64,000 nt of DNA from the NCBI GenBank assembly GCA_049515555.1, contig JBEKTY010000011.1, positions 1 through 64,000 of the forward strand. Reading direction: 5' to 3'. A model generated the notes under the pieces. The model had not been told where the DNA came from. It searched no databases and saw only the letters and a list, made by a program, of their open reading frames with translations. The DNA is from JBEKTY01 sp049515555 (lineage in GTDB: Bacteria; Planctomycetota; Planctomycetia; Pirellulales; Thermoguttaceae). Made by a program: the position numbers and the translations under genes. Numbering within the stretch: position 1 is the first letter of the stretch; every line of letters starts with the position of its first letter. This document shows positions 40,230-48,671 of this stretch, one piece after another.

Positions 40230-41000
40230 TCATTCCTCCGCCACCTCGGCCAGGAGCAACTTCACGCCCGCTGCCGCGATCTTCTCTCGCCACGCCTCGG
40301 ACAGCCGGTCGTCGACCACCAGGCAATGGACGGCCCCCAGCGGGCACACGTGCCCGAGGCTCTGGTGGCCAAACTTCGTGCTGTCGGCCACGACAATCAC
40401 CTCGCCGCCGGCCCGCAGCATCGCGCGCTCCGTCTCGACCAGCAGCAGGTTGTTGTTGAACAAACCCTCTTCCGCCACGGCGGCCGTGCTGAGAAAGGTC
40501 TTTCTCACCCGGACCTCGGCCAACATTCGGTCGGCATAGGGCCCGCGCACGACGCCCGTCCGCGGGCAAACATTCCCGCCGATCAATACTAGGTCGCTAT
40601 TGCCGTCGGCGGCAAAGAGATTGGCTACCGGCAGGGAGTTGGTCACCACGTGCAGGGGCCGCCCGACCAGCAGTCTGGCCACCTCGTACGTTGTACTGCC
40701 ACCATCCAAAAGGAGTGTATCTCCATCCTGCACCAGCCCGACGGCGCAGCGGGCGATGGCCTTCTTCAGGTTCCACTCGGCGGCTTGCCGGACGTCGAAA
40801 TGCAGAAGCTTGGGCGAACCACCCACATAGAGGGCTCCGCCATGAATCCGTCGGGTTGATCCCTGCTCCTCCAGGCACTCCAAATCCCTGCGGATCGTCG
40901 ATTCTGAGGCCCCCAATTGCTCGACCAGCTCCGGCAGCGACGCGAAACGGCGGTCGCGAATCAACTCCAACAGACGATTACGGCGCTGTTCGGCCAGCAT
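40230..41000 (-). CDS. DeoR-family transcriptional regulator of the microcompartment operon
   Basis: A 256-residue repressor. The N-terminal helix-turn-helix (residues about 5-55) reads RRNRLLELIRDRRFASLPEL then LGASESTIRRDLECLEEQG, followed by the family's RRIHGGAL. The C-terminal DeoR sensor domain has DTLLLDGGSTTYEVARLL, VTNSLPVANLF and LIGGNVCPRTGVVRGPYAD. These proteins usually sense a sugar phosphate, here plausibly fuculose- or rhamnulose-phosphate. It is the first gene of the operon and 27 bases before pduL, so autoregulation is likely; see the palindrome at 41101. Confidence 0.92.
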   Translation of the reverse strand: MLAEQRRNRLLELIRDRRFASLPELVEQLGASESTIRRDLECLEEQGSTRRIHGGALYVGGSPKLLHFDVRQAAEWNLKKAIARCAVGLVQDGDTLLLDGGSTTYEVARLLVGRPLHVVTNSLPVANLFAADGNSDLVLIGGNVCPRTGVVRGPYADRMLAEVRVRKTFLSTAAVAEEGLFNNNLLLVETERAMLRAGGEVIVVADSTKFGHQSLGHVCPLGAVHCLVVDDRLSEAWREKIAAAGVKLLLAEVAEE

Positions 41001-41100
41001 CCCACACGGTTCCCGCGACCAGATCGTGCGATCCCTTTGATACGATTATGCCATGAAATGCGATAGAATGCAAGCGTTTGGCACCACATAGTAGACAGAT

Positions 41101-41120
41101 TGTGACGTATTTCTGTCACA
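41101..41120. promoter_or_regulatory. TGTGAC-N8-GTCACA palindrome, candidate operator of the microcompartment operon
   Basis: A perfect inverted repeat (TGTGAC 41101-41106, GTCACA 41115-41120) about 100 bases upstream of the DeoR gene, in AT-richer sequence where the operon promoter should lie. The half sites resemble CRP boxes, but the spacing (TGTGA-N10-TCACA) is four bases too long. The DeoR regulator itself is the more likely ligand. Confidence 0.5.
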
Positions 41121-41200
41121 TAGGGCGGGTCGATCGCAGAAAAGCCCCATATGTACTAACTTAAGCGAAGCTTCATCTCAAATTCCAGATTTAAGATCCC

Positions 41201-41277
41201 GTAACCGTTCACGGGCCGTAGCAACGTAGCAGGCACACTCCGTGTGGGCTGCTACGTTCCACGCTGTTAACGGTTAC
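41201..41277. mobile_element. short GTAACCGTTCAC-bounded element with GGCACAC palindrome
   Basis: Left end GTAACCGTTCAC (41201-41212) and right end GTTAACGGTTAC (41266-41277) are complementary at 11 of 12 bases. Inside is one AACGTAGCAGGCACACTCCG-TGTG palindrome. It lies between the convergent-side end of pepF and the microcompartment promoter and is the minimal 77-bp form of the element at 9296-9421. Confidence 0.75.
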
Positions 41278-41283
41278 CGGATT

Positions 41284-43086
41284 TCAAACGAGGCTGTCCA
41301 GTTGTTCGACTAGCCGGGCGAATTGCCCCAGGGCCGCCTCGGTGGCGGCGTGCTGCTCCAGGTCCACGCCCGCGTCACGCAGCAGGTCCAAGGGGTCCTT
41401 CGAGCAGCCAGCGTGGAGGAAATGCAGATAGGCTTGCAGCTCCGCCGGTCCGCCGCCGGTCACGCGGTCGGCCAGGGCCATGGCGGCCGACATCCCGGTG
41501 GCATACTTGTAAACGTAAAACGCGCGGTAGAAGTGCGGGATCCGCAGGCATTCCAGCTCCAGCTCATCGTCCAGGACGAAATCGGGGCCGAAATACCGAT
41601 CCAAGAGCGTGCGATAGATCTGCTTGAAGCGGTCCAGGGTGAGCGGCTCGCCCGATTCCAGCGTTTCGTGGGCCAGGCGCTCGAACTCGGCGAACATCGT
41701 CTGCCGGAAGATCGTGCCCCGCATGGCGTCGATCTGGCGGTTGACCAGTACGGCCCGCTGGCGCTCGTCGCGGGCATGCGCCAGCAGGTGCCGGCTGAGG
41801 AGTTGCTCGTTGAAGGTGCTGGCCACCTCGGCGACGAAGATGGAAGGGTCGTGGTACACGTAAGGCTGATGCTCGGCGGAGAGGTGGCTGTGCATCGAGT
41901 GGCCGGCCTCGTGGGCCAGGGTGAACACCTGCTCCAGCAGCTCGTCCTGGTAGTTCATGAGGATGTAGGGCTCGCCGTCGTAGGAGCCGGCGCTGAAGGC
42001 CCCGCTGTGCTTGCCGCGGTTTTCATAGCGATCGCACCAGCGGCCGCGGAGTCCGCGGGCGAGCACGGCGCCGTAGGGGCTGCCCAGCGGCTCCAGGGCC
42101 GCCAGCACCAGCTCGACCGCCTGCTCCCAGGTCCGCCGATGCCGCAGCGTGGGCCAAATCGGCGCGTAGGTATCGTAGAGGTGGATGTGGCGGAGCCGCA
42201 TTTTCCGCCGCCGCACCTGGTAGTAGTGGTGCAGGGCGGGCAAGTGCCGGTGAACCGCGGCCAGCAGGTTGTCGTAGACGGCGATCGAGACGCGGTCGGG
42301 AAACAGGGCCGCCGCCAGGGCGCTGGGGTAGTTGCGGGCACGGGCATAGTACACGTCGCGGTGCATCGAGCCGGCCAGCGCGGCGGCCAATACGTGCGCG
42401 TGGGCCGCATACTGCCGATAATAGCGGCGGAAGGCGGCGCGGCGGACGCCGCGGGCCGGCGAGTGCAACAGCCGCTGGAACGTGGCGTGGCTGAGCTCGA
42501 GGAGTTGACCCCGCTCGTCCTTGACCGCACCGAACCGCAGGTCGGCGTCGTTGAGCTGCCCGAAGACCTGGCCCGCCGTGTGGGCCATTTCGGTCTGCAT
42601 GGCCAGCAGCTTCTCTTCTTTCTTGCCCAGCATATGGGGCTTGAAGCGGAGCAGGCGTTCCAACAGCAGCACGTAGCGGGCCAGCGCACCGGACTGCAAG
42701 AATGTCTTCATCCGTGCGCCGGGGATGGCCAGGATCTCGGGGCGGATGAAGCTGGCGGCCTGGCCCGCCCGGCTGGCCGCGCTCAGGTATCGCCCCTGGC
42801 TGCGTTGATACTTGTCCAGGCCCAGGTCCTCGGCCGCTTTCAGCATGGCGTAGGTCCCCAACCGCTCGCCCGAGCGATCGAACTCCTCGTCGAACTTCAG
42901 GCACTCAGCCAGGGCCTCGGCACTTCGGGCCAGCGTGCCCTGGAAGCGGGCATAGCCCTCGATCTGCCGCTCCCACCGGCTGAAGGCCGTCTCCCAGGCG
43001 TCATCGTGCGGGAACAGTCGGGAAAGGTCCCACGTGTCGGCGGGCTTGACGCGGCTTCGCGGCAGTAGGGGCTTGGCAGGCTTCAT
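41284..43086 (-). CDS. pepF: oligoendopeptidase F (M3 family)
   Basis: A 600-residue cytoplasmic zinc metallopeptidase that cleaves oligopeptides. The active site is HEAGH in QVFTLAHEAGHSMHSHLS, with the downstream glutamate ligand in FVAEVASTFNEQLL. The N-terminal helical domain begins ADTWDLSRLFPHDDAWETAF, typical for PepF. Length matches the family (about 600). It is monocistronic, read towards the microcompartment promoter region. A CTCTCC hairpin sits just upstream (43106-43150). Confidence 0.93.
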   Translation of the reverse strand: MKPAKPLLPRSRVKPADTWDLSRLFPHDDAWETAFSRWERQIEGYARFQGTLARSAEALAECLKFDEEFDRSGERLGTYAMLKAAEDLGLDKYQRSQGRYLSAASRAGQAASFIRPEILAIPGARMKTFLQSGALARYVLLLERLLRFKPHMLGKKEEKLLAMQTEMAHTAGQVFGQLNDADLRFGAVKDERGQLLELSHATFQRLLHSPARGVRRAAFRRYYRQYAAHAHVLAAALAGSMHRDVYYARARNYPSALAAALFPDRVSIAVYDNLLAAVHRHLPALHHYYQVRRRKMRLRHIHLYDTYAPIWPTLRHRRTWEQAVELVLAALEPLGSPYGAVLARGLRGRWCDRYENRGKHSGAFSAGSYDGEPYILMNYQDELLEQVFTLAHEAGHSMHSHLSAEHQPYVYHDPSIFVAEVASTFNEQLLSRHLLAHARDERQRAVLVNRQIDAMRGTIFRQTMFAEFERLAHETLESGEPLTLDRFKQIYRTLLDRYFGPDFVLDDELELECLRIPHFYRAFYVYKYATGMSAAMALADRVTGGGPAELQAYLHFLHAGCSKDPLDLLRDAGVDLEQHAATEAALGQFARLVEQLDSLV

Positions 43087-43105
43087 GGCTCGATCCTCAC
43101 CGGTT

Positions 43106-43150
43106 TCCCCTCACCCGAGCCCTCTCCCGGAGGGAGAGGGGACCGGGCAT
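43106..43150. repeat. CTCTCCCGGAGGGAGAGG hairpin
   Basis: A copy of the most common hairpin family in the window, between pepF and fabH, in the usual CCCTCACCCGAGCCCTCTCC context. Other copies: 325-361, 6711-6745, 6903-6942, 9704-9745, 13607-13700, 21582-21692, 26106-26225, 44386-44423, 44546-44580, 56872-57001 and 63977-64000. Confidence 0.85.
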
Positions 43151-43168
43151 CCGCTTCTGAACGGACGC

Positions 43169-44140
43169 TCACCAGCGCATGAGCACGGTTCCCCAGGCCA
43201 GGCCGGCGCCGAAGCCGCTGAACAGAACATAGTCGCCGGGCCGAATGCGGCCCGACCGGAAGGCCTCGTCCAGGGCCAAGGGGATACTGGCCGACGAGGT
43301 GTTGCCGAAGCGTTCCACGTTGGTGAAGATCTGCGCGGGCCGGATGCCCAGCTCTTCGGCGGCCGCGCTGATGATCCGCAGATTGGCCTGGTGGAAGACG
43401 ACCAGGTTGATCTGCTCGATGGTCACGTCGGCGGCCCGCAGCACCTCGACGGTTGTCTCCTGGAGCATGCGGATGGCCCATTTGAAGACCGGCCGACCCT
43501 CCATCCGCAGATACTGCCGGCCGTGGCTGGCCGGGTCGGTCGAGAACGGCTCGCGGGAGCCGCCCATGGGGCGGTTGAGCAGCTCGACGCCGGAGCCGTC
43601 GGAGCCCACGGCGTAGGCCAGAATCCCCTGCCGGTCGCTGCCGGGGCCCAACAGCACCGCGCCGGCGGCGTCGCCGAACAAGGGGTATGTCTGCGGGTCG
43701 GCGGGATTGATGATCCGCGAATTGCAGTCGGCCCCTATGACCAGCACCCGCCGGCTGCAACCCGTAGCCACGTACTGCATGCCGGTGATCAGCGCGAAGG
43801 CGAAGCTGGCGCAGGCCGCCTGCAAGTCGATGGCCGGCGCGCAAAGCCCCAGCCGGTGCTGGACGATGCTGGCCGTGGCGGGCAGCAGCAGATCGGGCGT
43901 GTAGGTCCCCAGCAGCAGCAGATCGACTTCGTCACTCGCGACGTTGGCCACGGCCAGACATCGCCGGGCGGCCTCGACGGCCAGATCGCTGGTGGCCACG
44001 CCGGGCGGGGCGTGACGCCGCTCCACAATCCCCGTCCGCTGGAAGATCCAATCGGCATCGTAGCCCAGGGCCGCCAGGTCCTCGTTGCGAACCCGCTCGT
44101 CCGGATAGCTGCTGCCGATCCCCAGCACTTGCACGCCCAT
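43169..44140 (-). CDS. fabH: 3-oxoacyl-ACP synthase III (FabH type)
   Basis: A 323-residue condensing enzyme that starts fatty-acid synthesis by joining acetyl-CoA (or a branched acyl-CoA) to malonyl-ACP. The Cys-His-Asn triad is visible: Cys in DLQAACASFAFAL, His in VVFHQANLRIISAA, Asn in VERFGNTSSASIPLAL. GAGLAWGTVLMRW is the usual C terminus. The start at 44140 (MGVQVLGIGSSYPDERV) gives a typical length; an upstream ATG at 44251 would add 37 residues without family counterpart. OleA-type thiolases are a relative, but the HQAN and GNTSSAS motifs fit FabH. Confidence 0.88.
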   Translation of the reverse strand: MGVQVLGIGSSYPDERVRNEDLAALGYDADWIFQRTGIVERRHAPPGVATSDLAVEAARRCLAVANVASDEVDLLLLGTYTPDLLLPATASIVQHRLGLCAPAIDLQAACASFAFALITGMQYVATGCSRRVLVIGADCNSRIINPADPQTYPLFGDAAGAVLLGPGSDRQGILAYAVGSDGSGVELLNRPMGGSREPFSTDPASHGRQYLRMEGRPVFKWAIRMLQETTVEVLRAADVTIEQINLVVFHQANLRIISAAAEELGIRPAQIFTNVERFGNTSSASIPLALDEAFRSGRIRPGDYVLFSGFGAGLAWGTVLMRW

Positions 44141-44385
44141 CAGGCGCCCGATCCGCGACCGGCTGACCTGCACCTCGGGGGCCGAAACCGCACCCGCAGT
44201 TCGGTGGGTACTCTTCGATCGCAAAGCGTTGGTAAAATCTGCTATGGCCATCTGGACCGAAATTCCTGGCGAGCGCTGGCCTGCGTCGGTAAAGCAAAAA
44301 GTCCAATTGTACGGGCTCCGGCGCCGCGGCTCAAGACGGGCGCCGGCGCGGCTTGGCTCCAGGCGGTCTTTGTTGGCGTGTCCCC

Positions 44386-44580
44386 AGCCCTCACCCTAAC
44401 CCTCTCCCGGAGGGAGAGGGGACCTAAGTTCGGCGCGGGTCTCCCGACCCCGCCGCGGGTGAGACCGATGGTCTCCGAGGCTCGGGAGACCTTCAAAGCG
44501 GCGGTGTGGCTCGGTCGGAGACCGGCCACAACGCGGGTGTGTCCTCAGCCCTCACCCTCTCCCGGGAGAGGGGACCGGGC
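44386..44580. repeat. repeat cluster between fabH and rtcB
   Basis: A CTCTCCCGGAGGGAGAGGGG hairpin (44386-44423), copy 2 of the TTCGGCGCGGGTCTCCCGAC element (44425-44536) and a shortened hairpin (44546-44580). The order hairpin-element-hairpin is the same as at 6711-6942. No gene is seen between 44252 and 44657. Confidence 0.85.
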
Positions 44581-44657
44581 AATCCGCAATTCGTAACACT
44601 GGACGGTTGGCCGCTAACGTTGTACGCTCAGGCCAGGCGACCGTCAGGAGAGAAGCG

Positions 44658-46121
44658 ATGGCCAAACCAGGTTATACCGGCCCGCTGGAACAGATCGACG
44701 AGTGCCTGTGGCGGATCCCGAAAAGCTACAAGCCGGGGATGCTGGTCGAGGGCCGAATCTTCGCCGACGACCGGCTGATCGAGCAGATCCGCACCGACCA
44801 GGCCGCGGAACAGGTGGCCAACGTGGCATTCTTGCCGGGCATTCAGACGGCGAGCCTGGCCATGCCGGACATCCACTGGGGTTACGGATTCTGTATTGGC
44901 GGGGTGTGCGCGACCGATCCCGCCGAGGGCGGCGTCATATCGCCGGGCGGCGTGGGCTACGACATAAATTGCGGCGTCCGCCTGGTGCGGACGAACCTGC
45001 CGCTGGCCGACGTCGAGCCCCGACTGGCCCCGTTGGCGGATGCCTTGTTCCGCCAGATTCCGGCCGGGGTGGGCAAGGGCGGCCCGTACCTGTTCGATGC
45101 GAAGCAGTTGCGGCGGCTCATGGCCGACGGGGTCGGATACCTCGAAAGCCGCGGCCTGGCCACCCCCGGCGACATCGACCACACCGAGGCCCGGGGCTGC
45201 CTCCGCGGCGCCGACCCGGAGCAAGTCAGCCCCCGGGCGATCCAGCGCGGCGGGGACCAATGCGGCACGCTGGGCTCGGGGAATCATTTTCTCGAGGTCC
45301 AGGTGGTCGACGAGGTGTGCGATGCGGCGGCCGCGCGGACCATGGGGCTCGAGCAGGACCAGGTCTGCGTGATGATCCATTCCGGCTCCCGGGGGCTGGG
45401 CTACCAGGTGTGCGAGGACGCCCTGCAACTGTTCCAGAAGGCGCCGGCGCGGTACGGCATTACGCTGCCCGATCGGCAACTGGCCTGCGCCCCCGTGCAC
45501 AGCGACGAGGGTCAGCAGTACTTGGGGGCGATGCGGGCAGCCGCCAATTTCGCCTGGGCCAACCGCCAACTGTTGATGTGGCAAGCCCGCCAGACCTTCG
45601 CCGAGCTGTTCGGCCGCAGTTGGGAATCGTTGCAGATGAACCTCGTCTACGACGTGGCCCACAACATCGCCAAGCTGGAAAACCACACCGTCGACGGCCA
45701 GTTGAAGCAGGTGTGCGTGCATCGCAAGGGGGCCACCCGGGCCTTCCCGCCCCATCACCCCGAGCTGCTCGACGTGTATCGCTCGATCGGCCAGCCGGTG
45801 ATCATACCGGGCGACATGGGGCGGGCCAGTTGGGTGCTCGTGGGTCAGCCGGGCAGCATGGAGCGGGCCTTCGGCACGACCTGCCACGGCGCCGGGCGGG
45901 TAATGAGCCGCACGGCCGCCATCCGCCACGCCCAGGGCCGGCGGATCGACCAGGAGCTGGCCCGGCAGGGCATCCTGGCCCGCTGCCGCAGTTGGAAAGG
46001 ACTGGCGGAAGAGCAACCGGAGGCGTATAAAGACGTGAGCCTGGTCGTAGACGTGGTGCACCGCGCCGGGCTGGCCCGAAAGGTCGCCCGGCTCCGCCCC
46101 CTCGCGGTCGTCAAGGGCTGA
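44658..46121 (+). CDS. rtcB: RtcB-type 3'-phosphate/5'-hydroxyl RNA ligase
   Basis: A 487-residue manganese-dependent, GTP-using RNA ligase for tRNA or RNA repair. Metal and guanylate-binding features are clear: MPDIHWGYGFCIGGV, GGVGYDINCGVRLVRTNL (Asp and Cys ligands), LGSGNHFLEVQ, MIHSGSRGLGYQV, VYDVAHNIAKLE and the guanylylated histidine region TCHGAGRVMSR. Length is normal. The ATG at 44658 follows CAGGAGAG (44647-44654). No archease gene is adjacent. Two genes follow at 15 and 3 bases distance, so a three-gene operon with the PEBP-like and DUF434 genes is likely. Confidence 0.95.
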   Translation: MAKPGYTGPLEQIDECLWRIPKSYKPGMLVEGRIFADDRLIEQIRTDQAAEQVANVAFLPGIQTASLAMPDIHWGYGFCIGGVCATDPAEGGVISPGGVGYDINCGVRLVRTNLPLADVEPRLAPLADALFRQIPAGVGKGGPYLFDAKQLRRLMADGVGYLESRGLATPGDIDHTEARGCLRGADPEQVSPRAIQRGGDQCGTLGSGNHFLEVQVVDEVCDAAAARTMGLEQDQVCVMIHSGSRGLGYQVCEDALQLFQKAPARYGITLPDRQLACAPVHSDEGQQYLGAMRAAANFAWANRQLLMWQARQTFAELFGRSWESLQMNLVYDVAHNIAKLENHTVDGQLKQVCVHRKGATRAFPPHHPELLDVYRSIGQPVIIPGDMGRASWVLVGQPGSMERAFGTTCHGAGRVMSRTAAIRHAQGRRIDQELARQGILARCRSWKGLAEEQPEAYKDVSLVVDVVHRAGLARKVARLRPLAVVKG

Positions 46122-46136
46122 AAGGAGATCACCCGA

Positions 46137-46739
46137 GTGAGCACGGCCTGCAAGTCAAGACGGGAGGTGGCCCCGGCACTGCTGGCAATCCTGGTCGTCG
46201 CGGGCTGCGCCGCACGCCCGTCGCCAGCCACACCCCAAGGAGACAATAAGATGACCATTCAAGTCGCCAGTACCGCTTTTGCAGATGGTCAGCCGATTCC
46301 GAAGAAATACACCGGCGAGGGGCAGGACGTGTCGCCGCCCTTAGGCTGGTCGAACTTGCCCGAACGGGCGAAGGAATTGGCGTTGATCTGCGACGACCCG
46401 GACGCCCCGCGGCCGGAGCCGTGGGTGCACTGGGTGATTTACAAGATTCCCGTCGCGGCCGCCGGCTTGCCGGAGGGCATTCCGCGGCAGCGGGAGGTGA
46501 AGGACCCGGCCGGGGCGGTCCAGGGGCAGAACTCCTGGCCGCCGGGCCGCGAGGCGAACATCGGCTACCGCGGCCCGATGCCGCCCCCCGGCCACGGCAC
46601 GCATCATTACCACTTCCGCCTGTACGCCCTGGACAGCCCCGTGGCCGCCGCCGCCGACCTGGACAAGGAGGCCCTGCTGCGGGCGATGCGGGGGCACGTC
46701 CTGGCCGAAGGGAAGTTGACCGGCACGTACAAGAGGTGA
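46137..46739 (+). CDS. YbhB/YbcL-family (PEBP-like) lipoprotein
   Basis: A 200-residue protein of the phosphatidylethanolamine-binding / Raf-kinase-inhibitor-like fold. It starts at a GTG with ribosome site AAAGGAG (46121-46127). Residues 1-24 form a lipoprotein signal with lipobox VVAGC. The PEBP core follows: GQDVSPPLGWSNLPERAKEL, CDDPDAPRPEPWVHWVIYKI, NIGYRGPMPPPGHGTHHYHF (ligand-binding DPD-P, H and GP-PP-GHG motifs). The cellular role of bacterial members is poorly known. It is in line with rtcB and the DUF434 gene. Confidence 0.9.
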   Translation: MSTACKSRREVAPALLAILVVAGCAARPSPATPQGDNKMTIQVASTAFADGQPIPKKYTGEGQDVSPPLGWSNLPERAKELALICDDPDAPRPEPWVHWVIYKIPVAAAGLPEGIPRQREVKDPAGAVQGQNSWPPGREANIGYRGPMPPPGHGTHHYHFRLYALDSPVAAAADLDKEALLRAMRGHVLAEGKLTGTYKR

Positions 46740-46742
46740 GCC

Positions 46743-47459
46743 GTGCCCGAGCGGCGCAAGCATCGCGGGCCGCACCCGGAAGACCTGCGCTTGTTCGCCC
46801 CGGACGCTTGGCCCGTGCTCCGCGCGGCGGCCGCCGATCTGGCATGGCTGCTCAGCCGCGACTATGCCCCAGCCTCGGCGCTAAAGCTGGTCGGCGATCG
46901 CTACGCCCTGGTGGCCCGGCAGCGGATCGCCGTGGCCCGCTCGACCTCCAGCGACGCCGCCGCCCGCTGCCGCCGGGACCACGAAGTGCCGGCCGGGGCC
47001 CTGGCGGGCCGGACGCTCGCGCTGGACGGTTACAACGTGCTCACCACGGTCGAGGCGGCCTTGGCCGGGGGGATCATCCTGGCCGCCCGCGACGGCACAT
47101 ACCGCGACATGGCCAGCATGCACGGCAGCTATCGCAAAGTGCACGAGACCCGGCCCGCCCTGGAACTGCTGGGCTGCACCCTTGCGGCCTTGGAGGTGGG
47201 CCAGGCCTGCTGGCTGCTGGATCGCCCGGTCTCCAATAGCGGCCGGCTGAAGCAGTTGATGGAACTGCTGGCGGCCGAGCGCGGCTGGCCGTGGCGGATC
47301 GAGCTGGTGAGCGATCCCGACGCCCCGCTGGCCGTCGCCGAGCAGGTCGTGGCCACGGCCGACAGCGTGATCCTCGACCGCTGCCAGGCCTGGTTCAACC
47401 TGGCCAAAGAAACGATCGCCAGCCTGGTGCCCGAGGCCCGGGTGGTGGATCTGGCCTAA
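46743..47459 (+). CDS. DUF434 family protein
   Basis: A 238-residue soluble protein starting at GTG, three bases after the previous stop. It matches what I remember of DUF434: an N-terminal helical part (HPEDLRLFAPDAWPVLRAAA, LKLVGDRYALVARQRIAVAR) and a PIN/NYN-like second half (LALDGYNVLTTVEAALAGG, DRPVSNSGRLKQLMELLA, VATADSVILDRC). The acidic positions Asp in LDGYN and in ADSVILD could be catalytic for a nuclease, which would fit its place behind the RNA ligase gene, but this is inference. Confidence 0.8.
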   Translation: MPERRKHRGPHPEDLRLFAPDAWPVLRAAAADLAWLLSRDYAPASALKLVGDRYALVARQRIAVARSTSSDAAARCRRDHEVPAGALAGRTLALDGYNVLTTVEAALAGGIILAARDGTYRDMASMHGSYRKVHETRPALELLGCTLAALEVGQACWLLDRPVSNSGRLKQLMELLAAERGWPWRIELVSDPDAPLAVAEQVVATADSVILDRCQAWFNLAKETIASLVPEARVVDLA

Positions 47460-47460
47460 T

Positions 47461-47690
47461 GGGCATTGTATCCGGCACACTCCGTGTGCCGATGGCAAGA
47501 GCGGCACACGGAGTTCGGCGCGGGTCTCCCGACCCCGCCGTCGCCCGACCGAAGGTCTCCGGGGCTCGGGAGACATCCGGTCGGCGGTGTGGCTCGGTCG
47601 GAGACCGGCCACAACGCGGAGGGCATTGTATCCGGCACACTCCGTGTGCCGATGGCAAGAGCGGCACACGGAGTGTGCCGGATACATTCA
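47461..47690. mobile_element. 112-bp-class element inserted in a GGCACAC palindrome, with 53-bp flanking direct repeats
   Basis: A 53-base sequence beginning GGGCATTGTATCCGGCACAC and ending GGCACACGGAG occurs at 47461-47513 and again at 47621-47673. Exactly between them, 47514-47620 is copy 3 of the TTCGGCGCGGGTCTCCCGAC element. The second flank continues to complete the palindrome (GTGTGCCGGATAC). The layout implies that the element entered, or was copied together with, the palindromic repeat. Confidence 0.85.
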
Positions 47691-48671
47691 GGCTGCCCAG
47701 GCCCGTTTGCGGCGCTGCACCTTGGGCAGAATCTCCGTCACCAGGGCCACGTTGTCGGCCACCTGGTAATCGAACATGCCCACGCAGATGAAGTCGGCGC
47801 CGCCCCGCAGGGCGTAGGTGAACCCCGAGCGCGGATCGATCGCGCCGGCGGCCAGCACCTTGAACGCCACCCACGGCTTGCCCACCCCCTGCATGAAGGC
47901 GATCGTCTTCTCGGGCTCGAGGTCGAAGTAGTTGTCGGACACGTTGTCCACCACGTCGCCGTTCTGATCGGGCCGCCGGGCGGACCAGTAGCGGGTGTGG
48001 TGCAGGGTCTTGACGTAGAAGTCGGCGCCGTAGCCGTTCTTCTCCGACTCGACGATTACCTCCAGCTTGTGGGCGCCGATGCCGCCGGGCAGGCCCTGCG
48101 ACTTGACGAAATCCACGCACTTGGCCACCATCTCCAGCCGGCCGTCCTTCTGCCAGTGGTCGCAGATCACGCCCTGGACGTAAATCGCCGAGGCGCCGAA
48201 GTCGATCGAGCGTTGGATATTGGTCTTCCAGTCGGCCAGGTCGGGATGCCCTTCGGCGATCCACTGGATCTTCCCGCCGCGCTGCTTCCAGTACCGGCCC
48301 AGGGCGTCCATGGCCTTCTTGGCCGGATCGGCGATAATCGTGTTGACACCGTGCTCCTCGAGCGTCTGGAGCGTGTCCAGCACTCGCTCGTCGGTGTTGT
48401 AGGCCCGCATCAGCGAGGGCACGTACCGCAAATCGCGGGAGTGCGCCCAGCCGCTGATAAGGTTCCCCCCGGAGATCAGCCGGCTCAGCGAAAGCTTGCC
48501 GATCTTGCCGGTCGGCAGCTTGGCCTTGCAGCCGGCGACGACCGGGCCACGCTCGGCCGCGGCCGCCTGGGACGCCGACGCTCCGGCCACGGCCTGGGCC
48601 GTGAGGCCCACGCCGGCCGAGACGGCCACCGACCCCGCCATGAACTTGCGGCGAGAAAATCTGGATGTCAA
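47688..48671 (-). CDS. Tat-exported protein, unknown function (TIM-barrel-like)
   Basis: A 327-residue protein with a twin-arginine signal (MTSRFSRRKFMAGSVAVSAG, Ala-rich, cleavage near residue 38). The mature part has alternating strands and helices: ISGGNLISGW, EEHGVNTIIADP, IQWIAEGHPDLADWKTNIQR, ASAIYVQGVICDHW, KVLAAGAIDPRSGFTYALRG, ADFICVGMFDY. The GADFICVGMFDYQV ending and repeated strand pattern suggest a TIM barrel related to aldo/keto-type or phosphate-binding barrels, without a catalytic motif I can name. It is the downstream end of the cluster 47688-52183, all on the minus strand. Confidence 0.7.
   Translation of the reverse strand: MTSRFSRRKFMAGSVAVSAGVGLTAQAVAGASASQAAAAERGPVVAGCKAKLPTGKIGKLSLSRLISGGNLISGWAHSRDLRYVPSLMRAYNTDERVLDTLQTLEEHGVNTIIADPAKKAMDALGRYWKQRGGKIQWIAEGHPDLADWKTNIQRSIDFGASAIYVQGVICDHWQKDGRLEMVAKCVDFVKSQGLPGGIGAHKLEVIVESEKNGYGADFYVKTLHHTRYWSARRPDQNGDVVDNVSDNYFDLEPEKTIAFMQGVGKPWVAFKVLAAGAIDPRSGFTYALRGGADFICVGMFDYQVADNVALVTEILPKVQRRKRAWAA

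Noticed and set aside
41101..41120. CRP-type binding site
   Set aside because: The half sites fit but the spacing is 10 instead of 6 bases, so a DeoR operator is the better guess.
43169..44251. OleA instead of FabH, to pair with the OleB-like gene
   Set aside because: Motifs and length fit FabH, and the two genes lie 19 kb apart on opposite strands.
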